NCBI GenBank assembly: GCA_002427995.1
Contig: DIZV01000027.1
Coordinates: forward strand, 321 to 7,613
Direction: 5' to 3'
DNA from: Chloroflexi bacterium UBA6019
GTDB taxonomy: Bacteria; Chloroflexota; Dormibacteria; Dormibacterales; Dormibacteraceae
Length of the DNA stretch: 7,293 nucleotides
The notes below the pieces were generated by a model. It did no database searches. It saw only the letters and a program-made list of their open reading frames with translations, and was not told where the DNA came from. The position numbers and the translations under genes are program-made. The first letter of the stretch is position 1; every line of letters starts with the position of its first letter. Positions 1-4,147 of this stretch are shown here, in pieces.

Positions 1-97
1 CCCTTTCCCTCGCCTCGGCCGCGCCGACGCGGAGCCGCCGGCCGCGGAGGAGGTCCTCGACGATCCTGTCGATCCGCGCTTCCAGGTCCCTAAACAT
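1..97 (-). CDS. Partial unknown protein downstream of the sigma factor
   Basis: Only the first 32 codons are present; the frame is open to the left edge. The ATG at 97-95 lies inside the end of the sigma factor gene, so the two share the 8 bases ATGTTTAG, which contain this start and the upstream TAG stop. Such overlap indicates translational coupling and one operon. The visible residues begin MFRDLEARIDRIVEDLLRG and are rich in Arg, Glu and Asp, consistent with a soluble amphipathic helix; no membrane segment or zinc-binding His/Cys motif is visible yet. Genes directly after ECF sigma factors often encode anti-sigma factors or other regulators, so a regulatory partner is a reasonable guess, but nothing in these 32 residues proves it. 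Its reality is supported by the open frame and the coupled start. Confidence 0.6.
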   Translation of the reverse strand, partial: MFRDLEARIDRIVEDLLRGRRLRVGAAEARER

Positions 98-614
98 CGA
101 TCCGCACCTTGGCGGCGGCACGCAGTGCCCGGAGCTGCATGACCTTGATGCTGCCGGGCGTCGCATTCAATTCCGCCGCCGCCTCCCGGATCGAATAACC
201 GCGCAGGAAACGGAGCTCGAGGACCCGCCGGTAGTTGTCCGGCAAGAGCGCGAGGATTCGGATGGCGCGATCGGTCGCGGCCGCCGAGTGAAGTGCCGGG
301 GGCGGTGCGCTGAGGACGCCCTCGTCCAGCTCCTCCTGGGCGATGCCGAATTTCCCGGCCCAGAAGGCGCCCAGCACGGAGCGGGCGGTCGCGAAGAGGT
401 AGGCGCGGATCGACGGCGTGCTGGCGCCGGCGCGCAGGCGCGGGATTGCCTTCAGCGCAACCTGCTGGGTCAGGTCCTCGGCATCGGGCCGGTTGCCGAC
501 GCGGCTGTAGATGAAGGCGTAGACCATCTCCAGCTCCTCCAGCGCGACCTGGACCGAGTCCGCCTGGCTGGCCGCCGGCAGCTCGACGATCTCGGCCGAG
601 TGGGAGTTATCCAT
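90..614 (-). CDS. RNA polymerase sigma factor, sigma-70 family, ECF-like
   Basis: This 174-aa protein has the size and two-domain layout of an ECF sigma factor, which directs core RNA polymerase to a small set of promoters. Residues about 26-57 match region 2 (LEELEMVYAFIYSRVG, then the DAEDLTQQV segment typical of region 2.2), and the ATARSVLGAF stretch around 75-84 fits regions 2.3-2.4. A short variable linker (about 90-115, Ala/Pro-rich) leads to region 4 at about 121-168, where LLPDNYRRVLELRFLRGYS and the helix-turn-helix SIREAAAELNATPGSIKV are clear. The start is fixed at 614 because an in-frame TGA directly precedes the ATG. No Shine-Dalgarno site is visible. The gene is divergent from the PPOX gene and overlaps the partial downstream gene by 8 bases, so the two are probably co-transcribed. 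The target promoters cannot be read from the window. Confidence 0.9.
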   Translation of the reverse strand: MDNSHSAEIVELPAASQADSVQVALEELEMVYAFIYSRVGNRPDAEDLTQQVALKAIPRLRAGASTPSIRAYLFATARSVLGAFWAGKFGIAQEELDEGVLSAPPPALHSAAATDRAIRILALLPDNYRRVLELRFLRGYSIREAAAELNATPGSIKVMQLRALRAAAKVRIDV

Positions 615-744
615 TCAGGGGGGCGGCGCAGGGGCAGGGGATCTTCATTCGGGAGCCGGGTTCGCCAGTCCTGTGTACGCGCGCAGGTTACACGCGGGCG
701 CCGGGTGTCTACGCTTGGCGGCAACCGCGATGGAGGGGGATCTG
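615..744. other. Divergent intergenic region between sigma factor and PPOX gene
   Basis: These 130 bases separate two divergent genes and must hold both promoters if the genes have their own. I see no convincing -35/-10 pair on either strand. A short inverted repeat, GTGTA (673-677) and TACAC (689-693) with 11 bases between, is the only operator-like structure, and it is weak. The stretch 615-640 on the sigma factor side is very G-rich on the plus strand. Confidence 0.4.
732..739 (+). promoter_or_regulatory. Ribosome binding site deciding the PPOX start
   Basis: GGAGGGGG lies 5 bases before ATG 745 and is the clearest Shine-Dalgarno match near this gene. The upstream candidate ATG at 730 has no such site, and its own codons overlap this one, so 745 is preferred. 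Confidence 0.55.
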
Positions 745-1152
745 ATGCGCCGGCGGCTCGCCGAGGCGCGCGTCGCCCGGCTGGCGACGTCCGGCCCGGG
801 CGGCCGGCCCCACGTGGTACCGGTCTGCTTCGTCCTCGATGGCAACGCGGTCTACTGGGCGATCGACCACAAGCCGAAGAGTGGCCGGCCGCTGCGCCGG
901 CTCGAGAACATCGCCCTCAACCCCGCGGTCGAGCTGGTGGTGGACCACTACAGCGAGCGCTGGGATGAGCTCTGGTGGGTCCGCGTCGCGGGTGACGCCG
1001 AACTCCTCGGACCGGGACCGGAAGGGGAGCGAGCACTCGACCTGCTGTCCGCCAAGTACCCGCAGTACCAGGAGCGGCGCCCGGGAGGCCCGGTCGTGAG
1101 GGTGCGGGTGCGGCGCTGGGCGGCCTGGAACGGTGCTGGCCCCGCCGCCTAG
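745..1152 (+). CDS. PPOX-class probable F420- or flavin-dependent oxidoreductase, Rv0121-like
   Basis: The 135-aa product resembles the pyridoxamine-phosphate-oxidase-like split-barrel family, in particular the small mycobacterial Rv0121 type thought to use F420 or flavin. Supporting features are the N-terminal ARVARLATSGPGGRPHVVPV strand pair (residues 8-27), the VYWAIDHKPK strand (37-45), RRLENIALNP (51-60), VDHYSERWDELWWVRVAG (66-83) and a C-terminal KYPQYQ segment (104-109). These are family hallmarks as I remember them. Members of this fold reduce or oxidise small molecules as dimers in the cytoplasm; the substrate here is unknown. I chose ATG 745 because GGAGGGGG at 732-739 sits 5 bases upstream. 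ATG 730 would add MEGDL and give 140 aa, which is also plausible, while the far upstream ATG 673 is unlikely. The stop overlaps the stop of the convergent glycosidase gene. Confidence 0.85.
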   Translation: MRRRLAEARVARLATSGPGGRPHVVPVCFVLDGNAVYWAIDHKPKSGRPLRRLENIALNPAVELVVDHYSERWDELWWVRVAGDAELLGPGPEGERALDLLSAKYPQYQERRPGGPVVRVRVRRWAAWNGAGPAA

Positions 1153-2318
1153 GAGGAGGGGAGCAGGCTGGACGCGCTCGAGTTCTCGGCGAGGATGCCG
1201 GTGACCGCGTCGAGCCAGCTGGAATCGCCGTTGTCGGCACGCCAGAGCCAGTACTCGGCACCCCAGAGCAGGATGGTGCCGAACCCCTCGGCGCGGATGC
1301 TCGCGAAGCGCGAGTGGATGTCTTCGGCGGCGGTGCTCCGGGGATCGCCGTAGCTGTTCATCGATGCTTCCCAGGGCTCGGCCTGGGCCTCGGTTATCCA
1401 GGCCTGCTTGCCCTGCTCGAGGGCGATCCCGCGCCAGTGCCCGGCCTTGCTCGCCCAGTCGGAGCCGGCGTGGCTCACCCCCTCCTGGCCGAGGAAGTTG
1501 TAGCCGATCTCGGTGTACACGTCGAGGCCGAGGATGTCGCCTTTGCCGAGCACGCCCAGGCTGTGGGCCTCGGCGGTGTCGGATTCGAAGCCGAGCAGGC
1601 TCCTGAGGTCGAAGCCGGACCGGTTCGAGGCCCGGTCGAACAGCATGTTGAAGTGGCCGAAGGCGTTGATGATCGCCGGCCGCCGGTCGTCCACCTGCCT
1701 CAGCGCGGCGACCTCCGCCGCCAGAAGGTCCCTGCCGATGAACCAGCGGTGGGGGCCGGCCGGGTTGAGCGGCTCGTTCTCCACCTGCCAGGCGACGATG
1801 GCGGGGTTGTCGCGGTAGCGGCCGGCGGTCGCGCTGACGAAGTCGACCGCGGCCGCCCGGAGCACCGGGTCCTGGCCGACGTCGCCGCCGTCGGGTGTCC
1901 TCGGCTGCAGCTGCGGCGGGATGTAGAACTCCGGCCAGCCGAGACCCTTCATCCCGACCGAGAGCACGACCGGCTGCCCGCTGCCAACGGACTCTGAGAG
2001 CAGCCAGTCGAGCTGGTCATAGCCCTCCTGGTCGACCTGGTCCCAGTAGGCGGAGAGTCGGATCACCTTGAAGTGCATCCCCTCCAGCCGGCGGTACGAC
2101 TCCTTCCAGTCAAGGCCGAGGTAGGTGGCGTGGCGGGGGCTGAAGCTGGTGCCCACCTGGACGGGGCCCGAGGTCACGACCGGGATTCCCGCCCTCTGCA
2201 GCCAGGGCAGGGTGACCGGCGCCGGGAACTGAATGGCAAGGGAAAGGACAACCGAGATCAGGAGCAGTGTCGCAGGACGGCTCGGGGAGGCAGGGGACCG
2301 GGACCAGGGATTGCGCAA
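1149..2318 (-). CDS. Exported TIM-barrel glycoside hydrolase (clan GH-A, cellulase/GH5- or GH42-like)
   Basis: This 389-aa protein begins with a basic stretch and a hydrophobic segment (about 17-32, TLLLISVVLSLAIQFP), so it is secreted or membrane-anchored; I see no lipobox cysteine. The rest looks like a clan GH-A (beta/alpha)8 retaining glycosidase. The IRLSAYWDQV strand (86-95) lines the barrel, WQVENEP (177-183) holds the presumed acid/base Glu182, WITEAQAEPW (307-316) holds the presumed nucleophile Glu310, and ILLWGAEYWLWR (349-360) fits the last barrel strand. The two glutamates are 128 residues apart, within the usual range. The exact family and sugar cannot be decided by eye; beta-glucan, mannan or galactoside cleavage are all possible. 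The start is a TTG at 2318 with GAGG a few bases upstream; the upstream in-frame stop at 2361-2363 and the absence of ATG or GTG codons between limit the alternatives. The serine-rich C-terminus has no recognisable domain. Confidence 0.87.
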   Translation of the reverse strand: MRNPWSRSPASPSRPATLLLISVVLSLAIQFPAPVTLPWLQRAGIPVVTSGPVQVGTSFSPRHATYLGLDWKESYRRLEGMHFKVIRLSAYWDQVDQEGYDQLDWLLSESVGSGQPVVLSVGMKGLGWPEFYIPPQLQPRTPDGGDVGQDPVLRAAAVDFVSATAGRYRDNPAIVAWQVENEPLNPAGPHRWFIGRDLLAAEVAALRQVDDRRPAIINAFGHFNMLFDRASNRSGFDLRSLLGFESDTAEAHSLGVLGKGDILGLDVYTEIGYNFLGQEGVSHAGSDWASKAGHWRGIALEQGKQAWITEAQAEPWEASMNSYGDPRSTAAEDIHSRFASIRAEGFGTILLWGAEYWLWRADNGDSSWLDAVTGILAENSSASSLLPSS

Positions 2319-2446
2319 GGGTGCCTCGGCGGGCCACCTTCCCCTCGCTTGCCCACAAGCTCACAACAGCCTGGTAAATACTTGAGACAGCTTCCGCTGC
2401 CTCTCCGGCGCCATTCGCCTGGACAGCGCCGATTCGCCTTCGACTA

Positions 2447-2476
2447 TTGACACCGACAGCTCCTATATGTGTTAAT
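2447..2476 (+). promoter_or_regulatory. Sigma-70-type promoter of the small membrane protein gene
   Basis: A perfect -35 hexamer TTGACA (2447-2452) is followed after 18 bases by GTTAAT (2471-2476), which matches 4 of 6 positions of the -10 consensus. It is preceded by TGT (2468-2470), an extended -10 TGn motif. Transcription would start near 2483, giving a leader of about 56 bases before ATG 2539. The local AT-richness supports a real promoter; no experiment is implied. Confidence 0.6.
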
Positions 2477-2482
2477 TGGACT

Positions 2483-2498
2483 ATCACTTTTTAGTGAT
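2483..2498 (+). promoter_or_regulatory. Perfect inverted repeat at predicted transcription start
   Basis: ATCACT (2483-2488), TTTT, AGTGAT (2493-2498) form a perfect 6-bp dyad starting at the predicted +1. It could be a repressor operator overlapping the start site, or a hairpin at the 5' end of the transcript. The position favours regulation of the downstream small gene. Confidence 0.5.
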
Positions 2499-2538
2499 GA
2501 GCTGACGGCAGTAACTAGCGGATTCATAAGGGGCAGAA

Positions 2539-2763
2539 ATGGCAGTCAGGTCGGAAGCATGGAGCGGAATGCGAACGCGGGTTGGCAGCATCGCCCGACC
2601 GGCAGCTCAGAGCCGCCTCCTCACCCGTGAGGAGCGGGTGGCGAGGATCCAGCGCCGCCGCCGCCTGTCCCAGGCCCAGGCCGCCCTCGAAGGGGCCGTC
2701 TGGCTGGCCGGGACCGCGGCGATCACCCTGGTCGCCTTCGCCGGGCTGTTCGGGCTCCGCTAA
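2539..2763 (+). CDS. Small basic single-span membrane protein, function unknown
   Basis: I do not recognise this 74-aa protein. Its N-terminal half is strongly basic: 13 arginines in all against 4 acidic residues, with a run of four Arg at 39-42 inside a probable helix (REERVARIQRRRRLSQAQAA, 30-49). A single hydrophobic segment follows at about 52-72 (GAVWLAGTAAITLVAFAGLFG), and the protein ends two residues later. By the positive-inside rule the basic part should stay in the cytoplasm, giving an N-in, C-out tail-anchored topology. The ATG is preceded by AAGGGG (2528-2533) with a 5-base gap, a good ribosome site; ATG 2569 is a weaker alternative. The gene has its own promoter with a dyad and is followed by a hairpin, so it looks like an independent monocistronic unit. 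It could bind nucleic acid or anionic lipid, or serve as a small regulator of a membrane complex, but this is speculation. Confidence 0.7.
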   Translation: MAVRSEAWSGMRTRVGSIARPAAQSRLLTREERVARIQRRRRLSQAQAALEGAVWLAGTAAITLVAFAGLFGLR

Positions 2764-2786
2764 AACACAACTTCCTTTCCCTCAGA

Positions 2787-2819
2787 CGGAAGAGCGTGCC
2801 CCCCCGGCGCGCTCTTCTG
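2787..2819. terminator. Strong hairpin between convergent genes, terminator-like
   Basis: CGGAAGAGCGTGCC (2787-2800) pairs with GGCGCGCTCTTCTG (2806-2819) over 14 base pairs, two of them G-U, with a loop of five C. It sits between the small membrane protein gene and the convergent SDR gene, where a shared terminator is expected. The following plus-strand bases contain only a short TTT, and the minus-strand side has no T run, so it is not a canonical intrinsic terminator. Confidence 0.55.
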
Positions 2820-2833
2820 CGTTTCACGGCCCG

Positions 2834-3589
2834 CTAGCGAGGTGCCATCCGCAGCGCACCGTCGAGCCGGATCGTTTCGCCGTTGAGGTAGGGGTTCTCG
2901 ACGATGTGGGCGGCCAGCAGCGCGTACTCGCTCGGCTTGCCGAGCCGGTGGGGATTGGGCACCGACGCCGCGAGCTGCTCCCGGATATCCTCCCGGAGGC
3001 CGGCCAGCAGCGGCGTGTCCATGAGGCCCGGAGCGATCGTGCAGACGCGGATCAGGAGCGACGCCAGGTCCCGGGCGGTCTGGATCGTCAAGCCATGGAT
3101 CGCAGCCTTGGAGGCGGTGTAGGCGGCCTGGCCGATCTGGCCCTCGAAGGCCGCGATCGACGCTGTGTTGACGATGACGCCCCGTTCTCCCTCGACCGGC
3201 TCGGCGGCGCCGATCCGGAAGGCAGCCTTGCTGAGCATGTTGAAGGTGCCCACGAGGTTCACTTCGAGGACGCGACGGAACTGATCGAGCGGGTAGGGGC
3301 CCTCCTTTCCGGCGACGCGGCCGCCGCTGCCGATGCCGGCACAGTTGACCGCGATTCGGAGCGGACCCAGCTCGCCGGCGACGGCGAGCGCTCGATCGAC
3401 GTCCTCCTCGCTGGTCACGTCGGCCGGGGCGAATCGGCCGCCGAGGGCTGCCGCGACAGATTCGCCCTCCGAGCGTGGGAGGTCGACGATCACGACCTTG
3501 GCCCCCCTCGCGGCGAGCAGCTCGGCGGTGGCCCGGCCGAGGCCCGAGGCGCCGCCGGTGACGAGGGCGACCGATCCTTCAATTCTCAT
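2834..3589 (-). CDS. SDR-family 3-hydroxyacyl-CoA dehydrogenase (HSD10/type 2-like)
   Basis: The 251-aa product is a classical short-chain dehydrogenase. The NAD-binding motif TGGASGLG is at 11-18, Asp36 after the second strand predicts NAD over NADP, NCAG is at 82-85, Asn111 and Ser144 complete the catalytic set with Tyr157 and Lys161 (YTASK), and PG is at 187-188. The stretches NTASIAAFEGQIGQAAY, TIAPGLMDTPLL and ENPYLNGETIRLDGALRM closely match the type-2 3-hydroxyacyl-CoA dehydrogenase (human HSD17B10) group, which oxidises 3-hydroxyacyl-CoA and 2-methyl-3-hydroxybutyryl-CoA to the keto forms. One oddity is DLASLLIRV, where relatives usually have DLAPxGIRV. The start MRIEG is the family start. 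The open frame continues upstream to 4126 but there runs antisense through the cupin gene, so I reject the extension. No strong ribosome site is visible; GGAAAG lies 11 bases upstream. Confidence 0.92.
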   Translation of the reverse strand: MRIEGSVALVTGGASGLGRATAELLAARGAKVVIVDLPRSEGESVAAALGGRFAPADVTSEEDVDRALAVAGELGPLRIAVNCAGIGSGGRVAGKEGPYPLDQFRRVLEVNLVGTFNMLSKAAFRIGAAEPVEGERGVIVNTASIAAFEGQIGQAAYTASKAAIHGLTIQTARDLASLLIRVCTIAPGLMDTPLLAGLREDIREQLAASVPNPHRLGKPSEYALLAAHIVENPYLNGETIRLDGALRMAPR

Positions 3590-3607
3590 CCCGCTATTGT
3601 CTTTCCG
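3590..3607. promoter_or_regulatory. 18-bp divergent promoter/leader between SDR and cupin genes
   Basis: The two ATG codons point away from each other with only 18 bases between. TATTGT (3595-3600) reads as a 4/6 -10 box on the plus strand, 7 bases before the cupin ATG. On the minus strand GACAAT (3601-3596), also 4/6, ends 6 bases before the SDR ATG. Both spacings fit leaderless transcripts from one shared -10 region, and neither gene has a good Shine-Dalgarno site. I see no matching -35 box on either side, so true promoters could instead lie inside the opposite coding regions. Confidence 0.35.
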
Positions 3608-3982
3608 ATGGCCCTGATCCGTGGTGAGGACCGGCTGGCGGCCGACCTGCGCAAGCCCCAGGGCGCCTTCACCGGGGACGCGGACCAGCGCACGATCCAC
3701 GTTCGGGAGGAGCCGACGGCGGTCCGCGTGAGCTTCGTCCGCTTCGCGCCCAGCACTGTGACCCATTGGCATAGCCACAGCGGCGGCCAGGTCCTCCACG
3801 CAGTCGAGGGAGAGGGCCGAGCCCAGATCCGGGGCGAGGTGATGGTGATCCTGCGGCCGGGTGACACGCTGGTGTCCGCCGCGGGGGAGGAGCATTGGCA
3901 CGGGGCAGCGCCCGGCACCGGGATGACGCACCTCGCCGTGACAGTCGGTGAGGTCACCTGGCTGGAGCCGCCTTCCTCCTAG
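3608..3982 (+). CDS. Small cupin protein, Mn-type hydroxynitrile-lyase-like metal site
   Basis: This 124-aa protein is a single cupin barrel. Motif 1 is THWHSHSGGQVL (52-63) and motif 2 is PGDTLVSAAGEEHWHG (84-99). The likely metal ligands are His55, His57, Gln61 and His96. Ordinary cupins have Glu at the third position; the Gln variant with the spacing HxHxxxQ and HWHGA followed by MTHLAV is typical of bacterial cupin hydroxynitrile lyases such as the manganese enzyme of Granulicella, and of related proteins often annotated as carboxymuconolactone-decarboxylase-associated cupins. Known activity in that group is cleavage or synthesis of cyanohydrins, but most members have no established natural substrate, so here I claim only the fold and metal site. 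The start at 3608 lacks a ribosome site and may be leaderless. The gene is divergent from the SDR gene; a functional link with it is possible but unproven. Confidence 0.87.
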   Translation: MALIRGEDRLAADLRKPQGAFTGDADQRTIHVREEPTAVRVSFVRFAPSTVTHWHSHSGGQVLHAVEGEGRAQIRGEVMVILRPGDTLVSAAGEEHWHGAAPGTGMTHLAVTVGEVTWLEPPSS

Positions 3983-4147
3983 CGTCCTGAGCCCGGGGAT
4001 TTCGGGCAGGAACGCCCCGTCGACCCGCCTCGAAAGAGCGAGGAGCGCGCGAATCGAGGCCGATTCGGGCTTAGGCTGTCGGCGCCGGGACGGTGCACCG
4101 CCGGTGGAAAGTCCCCGGCTGAGCACTAATTTTCAGCCCGCAGAGAG
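3983..4147 (+). other. Hairpin-rich leader upstream of the histidine kinase gene
   Basis: These 165 bases contain four successive potential hairpins. The first is CCT-GA-GCCCG (3986-3995) with CGGGC-AGG (4003-4010), possibly a weak terminator for the cupin gene. The second is CCTCG (4028-4032) with CGAGG (4039-4043). The third is CGAATCG (4050-4056) with CGATTCG (4061-4067), a perfect 7-bp stem with loop AGGC. The fourth is GCCGGGAC (4084-4091) with GTCCCCGGC (4111-4119), with one bulged C, enclosing CACC-GCC-GGTG (4096-4106). ACTAAT (4125-4130) could be a weak -10 box but has no -35 partner; if it is the promoter, the hairpins lie upstream of the transcript and would be DNA features or chance. 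I recognise no known riboswitch. Confidence 0.35.

Larger units (their letters stand above)
2319..2538. other. Divergent AT-rich control region
   Basis: This 220-bp spacer separates the glycosidase (minus) from the small membrane protein gene (plus). Its right half is strikingly AT-rich for this genome: 2441-2500 has 23 G or C in 60 bases. It holds the plus-strand promoter and dyad listed separately. I could not find an equally clear promoter for the glycosidase on the minus strand. The minus-strand open frame that starts with GTG at 2487 lacks a ribosome site and runs antisense into the glycosidase in another frame, so I do not call it. Confidence 0.6.

Noticed and set aside
288..968. 226-aa plus-strand frame over the sigma factor and PPOX genes
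   Set aside because: It is antisense to the sigma factor and out of frame with the PPOX gene, both of which have clear family motifs.
1314..1997. 227-aa plus-strand open frame
   Set aside because: It is antisense to the glycoside hydrolase, with a composition typical of shadow frames in GC-rich genes and no domain.
2110..2487. 125-aa minus-strand frame beginning with GTG at 2487
   Set aside because: It has no ribosome site and its second half overlaps the glycosidase on the same strand in another frame, with Pro/Gly/Arg-rich shadow composition.
2582..3607. Upstream part of a 466-aa plus-strand frame ending with the cupin
   Set aside because: It overlaps the small membrane protein gene in another frame and then runs antisense to the SDR; only the cupin part from 3608 has protein-family features.
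4021..4075. Cyclic-di-GMP (GEMM) riboswitch
   Set aside because: CGAAAGAG superficially recalls the GAAA-capped helix, but the conserved junction sequences and second helix are absent.
3590..4126. N-terminal extension of the SDR frame to give a 430-aa protein
   Set aside because: The SDR fold begins exactly at MRIEG (3589). The extension is antisense to the cupin gene, whose motifs are clear, and has no recognisable domain.
4084..4140. Cobalamin riboswitch-like segment GCCGGTGGAAAGTCC
   Set aside because: The segment and following CCGGCTGA resemble part of a cobalamin riboswitch core, but the conserved B12-box ending (CCCGCAACNGT) and the rest of the aptamer are missing, and the downstream gene is not a cobalamin gene.
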